Positions 44,392 through 52,337 of a stretch of DNA of 53,772 nucleotides are shown here, in pieces. The DNA is taken from contig JAISTB010000028.1 of assembly GCA_031272775.1 (NCBI GenBank), positions 1 to 53,772 on the forward strand. The letters run 5' to 3'. Position 1 is the first letter of the stretch; each line of letters opens with the position of its first letter. This stretch comes from Fusobacteriaceae bacterium (lineage in GTDB: Bacteria; Fusobacteriota; Fusobacteriia; Fusobacteriales; Fusobacteriaceae). Below the pieces are notes generated by a model. That model was given only the letters and a program-made list of their open reading frames with translations. It was not told the DNA's origin and ran no database searches. The position numbers were made by a program, and so were the translations under genes.

Positions 44392-46473
44392 TTATTTTGC
44401 CGCTTCTTTTTCCGCCGCCCGGGCCTCGATGACCTTCTTCGCGATCATTTCGGGCGCTTCCTCATAGCGTTCAAAGTGATAGGTGAAGGAGCCCCGTCCC
44501 TGGGTCATGGCCCTCAGATCCAGCGCGTATTTGAGGATTTCGCTCTGAGGAACTTCCACATGAAGGATCTGCTCGCCGTAGTGGTTGTGATCCATGCTCA
44601 GAATCCGGCCGCGGCGTTTGTTCATGTCGCCCATGACGTCGCCCAAAAAGGACTCGGGAATCACGATTTCCATCTTGCAGACCGGCTCCAGCAGAACCGG
44701 CGAAGCCTGGGGGATCCCCTGCTTGAAGGCGAGGATGGCCGCCAGCTTGAAGGAAAGCTCGTTGGAGTCCACAGCGTGGTAGGAACCGAAATAGAGCGTC
44801 GCCTTGAAGTTGATCATCGGATAACCCGCCAGGACGCCCGTGGTCTTGGCCTCGATCAGGCCCTTTTCCACCGCGGGGATAAAGGATTTGGGCACAACGC
44901 CGCCGTGAATATCGTCCACAAAGGTGAATTCTTCGTCGGGATTGGGCTCAAAGCGGATATAGACGTCGCCGAACTGACCCGCGCCGCCGGACTGCTTCTT
45001 GTGGCGGCCCTGCTGTTCGACCTTCTTCCGGATCGTCTCGCGGTAGGACACGATCTGGTCGATGAGCTCGGCGTGAACGCCGAATTTATTCTTGATCTTG
45101 GAAAGGATGATGTAAAGATGCTTTTCGCCCTGTCCGCCGATCAAAAGCTGCTTGGTTTCGTAGTTTCTCGTGACGACAAACGTCGGATCCTCCTCGAGCA
45201 TCCGCTGCAAGCTCGTGCTCAGTTTTTCGTCGTCGTTTTTTTCCGCCGGTTTTACGCCCGAGTAGAAGGTGGCTTCGGGGAAATCAATGGCCGGATAGAG
45301 GATCGGCTTGTCCTTGTCACAGAGCGTGTCTCCGGTCTGGGTCGCCTGGAGCTTTGTCGTAGCGCCGATGTCGCCCGCGATAATTTCCGGCGCCTCTTCC
45401 TGCTTGTTCCCGCGCATAAAGACCGTCGTCGAGATCCTTTCCTTCTTGCCCTTGGTGGAATTCAGGATTTCCGTGTCTTTTTTGATGGAACCCGAAAGTA
45501 CCCGGAACAGGGATACTTTGCCGATAAAGGGATCGACAAAGGTCTTGAACACAATGGCCGAGAAGGGTTCGTCGCGGCTGGTCTTTCTCGTGATCTCCGC
45601 CTTGGTGTTGGGATCAATTCCCTTCCATTCGCCCTCGTTGACTTCCGTCGGTACGGGCATATAGTCATAGATCATTTTGAGCAGCGTATGAATCCCGATC
45701 TCCTGGGTGGCCGAGCCCACAATAACCGGTACGACGTCGCCGGAAACGGCTCCTTTGTGGAGACCGGTCTTGATTTCCTCGAGGGTGAATTCCTCTCCGC
45801 CGAAGTATTTTTCCATCAACTGCTCGTCGGTCTCGGCCACGGCCTCAATCAAGAGGTTGCGCACTTCTTCGATGTCGACGCTTTCGGGAATGGGGCCGTC
45901 CAGACAGTCTTTGCCGTTGTAGATCCGGCTCTTGAGCCCGACGACGTCCACAAAGCCCTTGAATTCTTCTTTTTCTCCCAAGGGGATGCAGAAGGGGGCG
46001 ATTTTCTTGCCGAATTTATCTTTCAATTCCTTCAGCAGCTTGTCGTAATTGACGAAGCCCTTGTCCATTTTGTTGATGAAGATGATCCGCGGCAGTTTCT
46101 TTTCCTCAAGAATGCGCCAGGCCTTTTCCGCGCCCACTTCTATGCCCGAAGTCGCGTCAAGGACCATGACCGCGCTTCCCGCCACGCGCAGGGACGAGTA
46201 TACTTCGCCGATAAAGTCGAAATACCCGGGGGTATCAAAGAAATTGTATTTGCAGTCTTCATACTCGATGGGAATGATCGACGTGTTGATCGAAAACAGC
46301 CGTTTGACTTCCTCTTTGTCAAAGTCCGACTGTGTCGTCCCGTCTTCGACCGTGCCCATTTTGTCAATGACTTTGGAGATTTTCAGCATCGCTTCGATCA
46401 AGGTGGTTTTGCCGCTCCCCCTGTGTCCGACAAGAGAAATGTTCCTGATTTTGTTTGTATCGTAGCTTTTCAT
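44392..46473 (-). CDS. EF-G-like translation factor GTPase (EF-G paralogue)
   Basis: 693-residue GTPase with the five-domain EF-G layout. G1 is GHRGSGKTTLIEAM rather than the canonical AHIDAGKTT, G2 region DGTTQSDFDKEEVKR, G3 FFDTPGYFDFIGEV, G4 INKMDKG. Later domains include GQGEKHLYIILSKI and the C-terminal GRILSMDHNHYGEQI. These deviations place it with the EF-G-like paralogues (Thermotoga/Firmicutes type), not the main elongation factor. Its role is uncertain: possibly ribosome recycling or stress translation. It has its own promoter and terminator. Confidence 0.9.
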   Translation of the reverse strand: MKSYDTNKIRNISLVGHRGSGKTTLIEAMLKISKVIDKMGTVEDGTTQSDFDKEEVKRLFSINTSIIPIEYEDCKYNFFDTPGYFDFIGEVYSSLRVAGSAVMVLDATSGIEVGAEKAWRILEEKKLPRIIFINKMDKGFVNYDKLLKELKDKFGKKIAPFCIPLGEKEEFKGFVDVVGLKSRIYNGKDCLDGPIPESVDIEEVRNLLIEAVAETDEQLMEKYFGGEEFTLEEIKTGLHKGAVSGDVVPVIVGSATQEIGIHTLLKMIYDYMPVPTEVNEGEWKGIDPNTKAEITRKTSRDEPFSAIVFKTFVDPFIGKVSLFRVLSGSIKKDTEILNSTKGKKERISTTVFMRGNKQEEAPEIIAGDIGATTKLQATQTGDTLCDKDKPILYPAIDFPEATFYSGVKPAEKNDDEKLSTSLQRMLEEDPTFVVTRNYETKQLLIGGQGEKHLYIILSKIKNKFGVHAELIDQIVSYRETIRKKVEQQGRHKKQSGGAGQFGDVYIRFEPNPDEEFTFVDDIHGGVVPKSFIPAVEKGLIEAKTTGVLAGYPMINFKATLYFGSYHAVDSNELSFKLAAILAFKQGIPQASPVLLEPVCKMEIVIPESFLGDVMGDMNKRRGRILSMDHNHYGEQILHVEVPQSEILKYALDLRAMTQGRGSFTYHFERYEEAPEMIAKKVIEARAAEKEAAK

Positions 46474-46546
46474 AAAATGTTGCCCCCTTACGTTTGGTTT
46501 TCGATTGTAAAAACTACGGCCGCTGAAATTTTGACCGCCAATACTT

Positions 46547-46575
46547 TATATACTCAATAAACGGCAAATAGTCAA
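46547..46575 (-). promoter_or_regulatory. Promoter of the EF-G-like gene
   Basis: -35 TTGACT (46570-46575), 17-bp spacer, -10 TATATA (46547-46552), minus strand. The 5-prime untranslated region is about 65 nt. Confidence 0.7.
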
Positions 46576-46587
46576 TAGGGGAAAAAA

Positions 46588-46818
46588 TTATTTTTTGCCT
46601 TTTTTGTCTTTTTCGTTCGCTTCTTCCTTGACTTTGCCCTTTTCCTCAGCCTTGTCCTTCTTGAGCTCCTTCGAGCCTCCCACGCCTACGCCGACGCCTA
46701 CATGGGGGAAAATGGGGATGCCCACGCCGACGCCTATGCCTGTGGAGCAACCTGTCATGAGCATGGACAGCAGAATGAGACCGATTGCCGTTTTCGTGAT
46801 CAATCCGGATCGTTTCAT
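46588..46818 (-). CDS. Small lipoprotein with Gly/Val core and Lys/Glu tail
   Basis: 76 residues. Lipoprotein signal with lipobox LMTGC (Cys at 24). The mature part starts with a repetitive Gly-Val segment (GIGVGVGIPIFPHVGVGVGVGG) and ends in a Lys/Glu-rich helix-like tail. GGAGGT stands before the ATG. The type is like small envelope lipoproteins of fusobacteria, but I do not recognise the family. Monocistronic, with its own promoter at 46871-46899. Confidence 0.8.
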   Translation of the reverse strand: MKRSGLITKTAIGLILLSMLMTGCSTGIGVGVGIPIFPHVGVGVGVGGSKELKKDKAEEKGKVKEEANEKDKKGKK

Positions 46819-46870
46819 CGTGATACCTCCGCTTCAAAAGGGTTTTTGCGCGAAAATTGTGTATAGGAAT

Positions 46871-46899
46871 ATTTTAGCATGTTTGTGGCTTTTTGGCAA
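46871..46899 (-). promoter_or_regulatory. Lipoprotein gene promoter
   Basis: -35 TTGCCA (46894-46899), 17-bp spacer, -10 TAAAAT (46871-46876), minus strand. The -35 touches the end of the upstream terminator. Confidence 0.7.
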
Positions 46900-46936
46900 T
46901 AAAAAACACGCGCGGGTCCAAAAGGAGGCGGCGTGT
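46899..46936 (-). terminator. Terminator of the DUF4143 ATPase gene
   Basis: Stem of ACACGC(C) type around 46905-46912 and 46929-46936, followed on the minus strand by TTTTTTATT. Confidence 0.7.
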
Positions 46937-46949
46937 ATTTTTTCTTCGG

Positions 46950-48158
46950 TCAGGCCTGTTCTTCCAACAGGAAATCCAAGATATTCCGGATTTTGATCCC
47001 GCGATAATCTTTGAAGGGCAGGCGGTCCATGGTCAGGACCACTTTTTCGTGGTTGTCATTCAGTTTTTCCAGCGGTCTCACTTCCCGCTCCAGTGTTGCG
47101 GGGTCCATGACGGACGCGACCACCTGGCAATAAATCAATTCATCGAGATTCTTTGCCACAAAATCAATCTCAAGGTCGTCGGACTTTCCGACATTGACCC
47201 GATATCCGCGACGCAGCAACTCGAAATACACAACATTTTCCAAAAGTCTGCCGTAATCGCGGCTGCCGTCCGACAAGAGCAGCGTCCGGATCCCCGAATC
47301 CGTCAGGTAATACTTGGCCTGGGTCTTCAAAAGCAGCTTGCCCTTGAGGTCATAGCGGGACGCCTTGTAAATGATAAAGGCCTCTTCAAGGTGGTGCAAA
47401 TAGTTTTCGACAGTCTCGCTGGACGTCTTCTGTCCGGCGCTCGAGAGGTAATCGCTGATTTTTTTTGCCGAAACGGGATTGCCGATGTTGTCCGCGAGAT
47501 ATTTCATCAGGTTTTCCAGCAAAGGCGGGTCTTTGATGATGTTGCGAGTGATGACGTCCTTCATGAGGATCGTGTTGTAGACGCCGGAAAGGAAATCCAT
47601 ATTGGCGCGAGGCGTCTCTACAATGTCAATCCTGCCCGGGAAACCGCCATATTCCAGATAATCGGCAAAAGCGCGCGCGGTATCGCCGCCGGCGGCGAAG
47701 TCGATAAAATCGAGATATTCCTTGAAGGAGAGGGGAAGCATTTTGATTTCGACGTAACGTCCTGTCAGGTATGTCGAGATTTCTGAGGACAGCAGTTTCG
47801 CGTTGGAACCGGTCAGGTAAATATCCAGGTCCGGACTCAGGAAAAGGGCGTTAACGGTGATTTCCCAATCGGGGATCCGCTGAATTTCATCGAGCAGGAG
47901 ATAATATTTTTCTCCTTTTTCCGCAGTCTGCTCCTCAATCAGGGCGTACAGGGTCTTGTGGTCCATGCCGTCATAGCGGAATTCCTCAAAGTTGTGTTTT
48001 ATGATCTGACCTTCTTTTACGCCGCTTTCCAGCAAATGCGCCCTGAAAAGGTCAAGCAGCATGGATTTGCCTGAACGTCTAATGCCTGTGACGACTTTGA
48101 TCATGTGCTTGTTCACAAAGGGGGAAAGTTTTTTGAGATAGACGGGACGATTTTTCAT
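46950..48158 (-). CDS. AAA ATPase with C-terminal DUF4143
   Basis: 402-residue soluble P-loop ATPase. Walker A is TGIRRSGKSMLLDLF, Walker B is YYLLLDEIQRI, followed by IYLTGSNAKLLSSEI. The C-terminal half has the DUF4143 pattern (LKGKLLLKTQAKYYLTDSGIRTLL, ENVVYFELLRRGY, LEIDFVAKN), which resembles a restriction-like nuclease fold with the Asp and Glu-x-Asp positions. Many copies of this family occur in fusobacteria and their role is unknown; defence or toxin-like functions have been suggested. It has a GAGGTGA site and is preceded by a 40-bp repeat array containing its promoter. Confidence 0.9.
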   Translation of the reverse strand: MKNRPVYLKKLSPFVNKHMIKVVTGIRRSGKSMLLDLFRAHLLESGVKEGQIIKHNFEEFRYDGMDHKTLYALIEEQTAEKGEKYYLLLDEIQRIPDWEITVNALFLSPDLDIYLTGSNAKLLSSEISTYLTGRYVEIKMLPLSFKEYLDFIDFAAGGDTARAFADYLEYGGFPGRIDIVETPRANMDFLSGVYNTILMKDVITRNIIKDPPLLENLMKYLADNIGNPVSAKKISDYLSSAGQKTSSETVENYLHHLEEAFIIYKASRYDLKGKLLLKTQAKYYLTDSGIRTLLLSDGSRDYGRLLENVVYFELLRRGYRVNVGKSDDLEIDFVAKNLDELIYCQVVASVMDPATLEREVRPLEKLNDNHEKVVLTMDRLPFKDYRGIKIRNILDFLLEEQA

Positions 48159-48164
48159 ATGCTC

Positions 48165-48284
48165 ACCTCTTTTTCAAGTATAACTGAAAAAGTTGGAAAA
48201 AGCAAGAAGTTTTTCGGTTGTAACTGAAAAAGTTCTGAAAATCCAGAAGTTTTTCGGTTGTGGCTGAAAAAGTTTTTGGGCCAA
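48165..48284. repeat. Three tandem 40-bp repeats with internal palindrome
   Basis: Units 48165-48204, 48205-48244 and 48245-48284. Units 2 and 3 are nearly identical in their first half; unit 1 is diverged. Each carries a near-palindrome of GTTTTTCGGTT against AACTGAAAAAGTT around the GTAA or GTGG centre. They stand between the ATPase gene and the end of the AAA/radical SAM cassette, at the point where base composition changes. They may bind a regulator or form RNA hairpins. Confidence 0.85.
48177..48205 (-). promoter_or_regulatory. Promoter of the DUF4143 ATPase gene, inside the repeat array
   Basis: -35 TTGCTT (48200-48205), 17-bp spacer, -10 TATACT (48177-48182), minus strand. The -10 is a variant of the repeat sequence: unit 1 has TATACT where units 2 and 3 have TTACAA and CCACAA, so only the first unit acts as a promoter. 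Confidence 0.6.
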
Positions 48285-48317
48285 CTCTGGCCTAGCTAAG
48301 TGAGCGTAAGATATGTG

Positions 48318-50195
48318 CTAAAATTTCGACTTTGTTGCTATAAGCGAGTGCTTATCCTGAACAGTTTCAATCTCCTCTATCGTAATGCTGACTCCCCCTG
48401 ATACCCCTTGATCAAAAATATACCGTGACAATGGATTTATAACCATGCTCTCTACAACATTGCCTATTCCTCGTCCACCGTTCTCCAAATTTAATTTTAC
48501 TCTTTCAAACAACGTTTTAACCGCTTCTTTGGAAAAATCCAGCCGTATGTTTTTTTCAGCGAAGAGGTTTACGGATATTTTTGTCAACTGTGCCTTCATA
48601 ATATCCAAAGCTACTGATTCTCTAATATAATCATATACAATTATATTTTCGCCAATTCTGTTCAAAAGTTCCGGCCTGCCCAATTGCAATTTAAAATAAT
48701 TCTCGATCGCAGTTCGAACCTTTACTTGGATTTCCTCATATGGCATGCTTGAAGTTACATTAGCGATGCGGTTTCCCCTTTCATCAGGAATAAATATTCC
48801 TAAATTACTCGTAAATATAATAATTGTTTCAGAAAAATATATCGTATTCCCCTGACCGTCGGTCATACGGCCATCTTCGAGGATCTGTAGAAATTTGTCC
48901 AGAATAGATGGATCTGCTTTTTCTATTTCATCGAAAAGAAGAACCGAAAAAGGATTCTTCTTGACTGCATTAGTCAGTTGTCCACCAGCCTCATAGCCTA
49001 TGTAACCTGGCGGTGCACCCATGAGTTTCTGGTCAGAATGAGATTGTGAGTATTCACTCATATCGAATCGAATGCAGGAACGCTCATCTCCGAAAATAAA
49101 TTCTGATAATGTTTTTGCCAGTTCCGTTTTGCCAGTCCCGGTTGGACCTGCGAGAAACAAAACGCCTTTAGGTTTGGAAAGAGAAGAGGACTGAAGACCT
49201 GCTAACCCGACAACAGCCCTTTTTATAATGTCAAGAGTTCGGTTGATCGCTAAATTTTGTCCTTTGATCCGGTTTTGAAACATTTTTTCCGCATGCATCA
49301 GCTTATCGTAATTGAGCTTGGCCCATGGATTTTCTTGAATTCCAAATTTATAAAGATCAATGACTTGACAGAGTTTCGAAATTTCTGTTTTTCTTGATTT
49401 TGCAAGTTTCCGAATATCATTCAGTTCCGTAAAGCTCATTCCTTCAGTCAACGCAACAAAGCGATCTTGAATTTTTATTAATTCTCTAGGTAAGTTTTCG
49501 TAAGTAGCGATTTGTTCTTTGTATATGTCTACCTGAAAAAAGCTTCTGAAATTTTCTCCTTTTATAAATTGCTCTCGCTCCTCTTTTTGCGGCGTGTCAA
49601 TTCTGATTGTTTTACTTCCAGGATTTTCTAAGTAGAACCACGCTGGTAGATCGTTTACTTTGTTTGCAATCACTATTATCACATTTTTCAGCACATTTCC
49701 CATTGTGACAACATCCATGGCTGAAAGGCTGGCCATGGTCAAATTCGTAAAGATATCTATGTCCTCTTGACTCAAATTATCCGGAGAAATGATATATCGA
49801 GAAGCAAAATTTAAAATTAGCGCAGTTGGAACTTCCGCTTGAGCCAAGGCAGTCACTGCACGAGCAGAGAGATCAATTAAATCCAATGGCCGGGAATTGT
49901 TACCAAAATTTTGTATGCCTGCAACTTTTATGAATGCAGATAGACTTTCGGCATTCATTTCATTTGATAGACCTGATAGACCATCAAAAAAGGCAATGGC
50001 TTTATAACCCAAATCTGTCAAATAATAATGTAGATACTCAGAGAGCCTTACTATACTTCCACCAGGCAACTCCTGATTCTCTGAAATTTCTGGATACTGA
50101 TACAAGTCAAGAACATTTCCCTCCAAAACGATTTGTGGATTTAATCGACAAAAAATATTTAATTCCTTATGCCATTTTGAGATAAATTCTTCCAT
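48318..50195 (-). CDS. ClpB-like AAA+ protein with degenerate N-terminal AAA module
   Basis: 625 residues, last gene of the island cassette. The C-terminal module (about 300-610) is a ClpB/ClpV D2-type unfoldase: Walker A GPTGTGKT (350-357), pore loop GYIGYE (397-402), Walker B LLFDEIEK (419-426), sensor 1 Asn464, Arg finger in RPELLNRIGE, and sensor 2 GGRG (573-576). All catalytic parts are present. The N-terminal half has no P-loop, but residues about 125-270 look like a decayed AAA domain: NVIIVIANKV-NDLPAWF with an RIDTPQKEERE continuation, then the lid-like FVALTEGMSFTEL. There is no Clp N-domain or ClpB coiled coil. The start follows AGGAG located in the end of the radical SAM gene, 1 bp away. 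Probably it remodels a client supplied by the cassette. Confidence 0.85.
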   Translation of the reverse strand: MEEFISKWHKELNIFCRLNPQIVLEGNVLDLYQYPEISENQELPGGSIVRLSEYLHYYLTDLGYKAIAFFDGLSGLSNEMNAESLSAFIKVAGIQNFGNNSRPLDLIDLSARAVTALAQAEVPTALILNFASRYIISPDNLSQEDIDIFTNLTMASLSAMDVVTMGNVLKNVIIVIANKVNDLPAWFYLENPGSKTIRIDTPQKEEREQFIKGENFRSFFQVDIYKEQIATYENLPRELIKIQDRFVALTEGMSFTELNDIRKLAKSRKTEISKLCQVIDLYKFGIQENPWAKLNYDKLMHAEKMFQNRIKGQNLAINRTLDIIKRAVVGLAGLQSSSLSKPKGVLFLAGPTGTGKTELAKTLSEFIFGDERSCIRFDMSEYSQSHSDQKLMGAPPGYIGYEAGGQLTNAVKKNPFSVLLFDEIEKADPSILDKFLQILEDGRMTDGQGNTIYFSETIIIFTSNLGIFIPDERGNRIANVTSSMPYEEIQVKVRTAIENYFKLQLGRPELLNRIGENIIVYDYIRESVALDIMKAQLTKISVNLFAEKNIRLDFSKEAVKTLFERVKLNLENGGRGIGNVVESMVINPLSRYIFDQGVSGGVSITIEEIETVQDKHSLIATKSKF

Positions 50196-50196
50196 G

Positions 50197-50802
50197 TCAG
50201 TCTCCTTTAATTCCTACTGTAATGATATGGTTGCCTTCAGAAAACACTTGCAGAGAATTTCCTTCTTTCATATATTCATTATATTTTTTTTTGCATTTCG
50301 GATCAAGATAATGTATAATTTGATTGTCAGATCCACGTAGTGGACTATTGTTGTTCTCTTTTTCAAGGTATTGTCCATCTATCAAAACTGAAATATTAGA
50401 CAAAATAGAGTGAACACTTTCCTTTCGCATATTTTTTAATTCCTGCAAAGTAAATCCGGTATAAACTAATATATCAATTTTGGAGGATCTGTGACTAAAT
50501 AATCTATGAAGCCCTTCGACAAGAATTGCTAAAGCTCCAGGCTGCAGGAACGGTTCTCCTCCGGAAATAGTAATGCCATCCACATTTATGTTCTTAAAGA
50601 CACGCTTCATTGTTTTCAGTAAATCTTCTGTATTGATTCTTTCTGTTGGATGCTGAATTTTAAATTCCGGACTAATACACCCATGGCAATTTCTATGGCA
50701 TCCGGTTAACCATATGCCAATCCGGGTTCCCGGACCTAAACTGTGGACTGGATAAAGAATATTGCCAATATAAATATGTCTTGCGACTTCTGGTTTTGTC
50801 AT
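50197..50802 (-). CDS. Radical SAM protein, activase-like (single 4Fe-4S)
   Basis: 201 residues. The iron-sulfur motif is TGCHRNCHGC (C35, C39, C42; C-x3-C-x2-C), followed by the SAM-binding SGGEPFLQ (80-87). The compact length and the start IYIGNILYPVHSLGPGTRIGIWLTG resemble NrdG/pyruvate-formate-lyase-activase type proteins with one cluster and no SPASM extension. No glycyl-radical enzyme is in the window, so the substrate is probably a protein or peptide of the cassette. The ATG at 50802 follows GGTGA; two earlier in-frame starts lack a site. It is 16 bp after the FHA gene. Confidence 0.85.
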   Translation of the reverse strand: MTKPEVARHIYIGNILYPVHSLGPGTRIGIWLTGCHRNCHGCISPEFKIQHPTERINTEDLLKTMKRVFKNINVDGITISGGEPFLQPGALAILVEGLHRLFSHRSSKIDILVYTGFTLQELKNMRKESVHSILSNISVLIDGQYLEKENNNSPLRGSDNQIIHYLDPKCKKKYNEYMKEGNSLQVFSEGNHIITVGIKGD

Positions 50803-50818
50803 AATCATCACCACAGGT

Positions 50819-51472
50819 TCATGATTTAGATTTTTTCTTTTCCCCTTCTTTACCAAGCGCCACCTTAACGATCAGACTTCTTGAGGGTTTTCTCTCGCCT
50901 CCCATCATCACAATGGAACCGATTTGCAATGGATACGCTTTTTCTGAAGGAATTGACTTTCCATTGACAATGGTTCCATTTTTGCTTTTTAAGTCAGTAA
51001 CAACCAGCTGCCCGTTTTGCAGACTGAATTTACAATGTTTCCTGGATACGCCGTCTTTATTTTTCCGGACTAAATATCCACCCCATACGTTTGCTCGTCC
51101 TATAACGACAGGATTTGCTAAATCTAATTCCAGTATTTCGCCATCTTCCAAAGAAATCAAAGAATACTCCGTCGTGAGGGGATCTTCTTCAAAGTTATCA
51201 GGTATATTATCAATAGATGTTATCGGCACATCCTCCAAAGATTCACCGCAGGCTTCGCATTTAAGGAGATTAGCGGGATTCTTGTGTTGACATTCCTCAC
51301 AAATCCTGATTTGGGTTTCAGAGATTTTTGGTTCGGTCGGGACAGATGGAAACTCAGAAGGGGCCGGTTTGTCAATTGACACGCCTGTCAAATCATATCC
51401 GCATCCTTTGCAGGTGAAGATATTAGCCAGATTTTGTAGTCCGCATTGCGGGCAAGTTTTTGTCTTAGCCAT
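50819..51472 (-). CDS. Double zinc-ribbon + FHA domain protein
   Basis: 217 residues. Two similar zinc ribbons: C7-x2-C10 with C21-x2-C24, and C58-x2-C61 with C72-x2-C75. An acidic linker is followed by an FHA domain (about 110-205) with GR (125-126), SRKH (143-146) and NGT (165-167), the phosphothreonine-reading residues. A basic tail ends the protein. The ATG at 51472 overlaps the upstream stop by 8 bp and follows AAGGA; longer frames overlap the neighbour by about 100 bp and are rejected. It implies control by a Ser/Thr kinase, none of which is in the window. Confidence 0.88.
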   Translation of the reverse strand: MAKTKTCPQCGLQNLANIFTCKGCGYDLTGVSIDKPAPSEFPSVPTEPKISETQIRICEECQHKNPANLLKCEACGESLEDVPITSIDNIPDNFEEDPLTTEYSLISLEDGEILELDLANPVVIGRANVWGGYLVRKNKDGVSRKHCKFSLQNGQLVVTDLKSKNGTIVNGKSIPSEKAYPLQIGSIVMMGGERKPSRSLIVKVALGKEGEKKKSKS

Positions 51473-52337
51473 TTGTTTTTCCTTGAGTGATCGCCTTTTT
51501 TTTCGTACCCGCTTTATCATAGTTCTCTTTTGTTCTCCGATATTCCTGTAAATTGACTTTAGCAACATTTTCTACTGATGGGGGGGTGGCAGTATATTCA
51601 GTTACAATAACGCCTTTTTCAGCAAGCCGTTCAATTATTTTTCCTTCCATTCCACAAAAAGTCTTAGACTTAGACGTAATGTCCATGGCCTCAGTTTTGG
51701 TTGGAATGGTATTATCTTCTCCTTTCCCAACGATGCTCATTATAATACTGCCATCACTTTTTTGCACGACATTTATTGCTGTCGTATCCCCATAATCAAT
51801 TAAGGTGCTTTTTGATTTTTTCCCGGATTTCTTGACGATATTTTTGGTCGCAAACGCTTCGTAGCCCAATTCTTGGAATGTCTCAGCAACTGCATTTTCC
51901 ACGACCGTATTAAGAAAATCATTCCCAGCAATACGTCTGTATTGTTCTTGCGCTATTTCTTTTATAATTGCTATAGATTCTGCCGAACAAGAGTACTTAT
52001 CCGGGCTTTCACCAAGGGATTTGCAACATATTTGGTATTCTGAATAAACATCAATAAAGGCTTTTTTCAATTGAACATCTTTTTTTTCAATATTCTCTTG
52101 ATTGACTTCCGTGAAAGTAATAATCTCTTCTGATTTCGATTTTACTAGTCTCAGATAAATCTCTAGCTCTTTCTTTCGCAGAGCTGATTCCATTTGAGCT
52201 TTCTTTCTTTCTTCTGTTCGTTTTTCTTCTCGCTCTTTTTTTTGACGAGCTCTCTCTTCTGCAAGTAATCTTTGGCGTTCTGCTTCTTCGGCTATTCTTT
52301 CCAAATTTATTGTAATTTTACCTTGTCCGTGACTCAT
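51465..52337 (-). CDS. Charged coiled-coil protein with unassigned C-terminal domain
   Basis: 290 residues. It begins MSHGQGKITINLERIAEEA, then a highly charged helix (about 12-75; Arg/Glu/Lys runs) expected to form a coiled coil. A helical middle (about 75-170) and an alpha/beta domain (about 170-265: YEAFATKNIVKKSG, GDTTAINVVQKSDGSIIMSIVG, MEGKIIERLAEKGV) complete it. No catalytic motif is recognised. The ATG overlaps the upstream stop in ATGA, the stop overlaps the FHA start, and so it is made in step with both. It may be the scaffold or the client of the radical SAM and AAA+ proteins. Confidence 0.78.
   Translation of the reverse strand: MSHGQGKITINLERIAEEAERQRLLAEERARQKKEREEKRTEERKKAQMESALRKKELEIYLRLVKSKSEEIITFTEVNQENIEKKDVQLKKAFIDVYSEYQICCKSLGESPDKYSCSAESIAIIKEIAQEQYRRIAGNDFLNTVVENAVAETFQELGYEAFATKNIVKKSGKKSKSTLIDYGDTTAINVVQKSDGSIIMSIVGKGEDNTIPTKTEAMDITSKSKTFCGMEGKIIERLAEKGVIVTEYTATPPSVENVAKVNLQEYRRTKENYDKAGTKKKAITQGKTNG

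Noticed and set aside
44167-46560. Very long plus-strand ORF (about 800 codons)
   Set aside because: It lies antisense to the EF-G-like gene, which has clear G motifs, promoter and terminator. Long antisense frames are common at high GC.
48165-48284. CRISPR array
   Set aside because: The 40-bp units are directly abutting without unique spacers and no cas gene is nearby.
48318-51472. Type VI secretion remnant (ClpV plus FHA)
   Set aside because: No sheath, VgrG, TssJKLM or contractile gene is present; the ATPase lacks ClpV N-domains and the FHA protein is zinc-ribbon fused.
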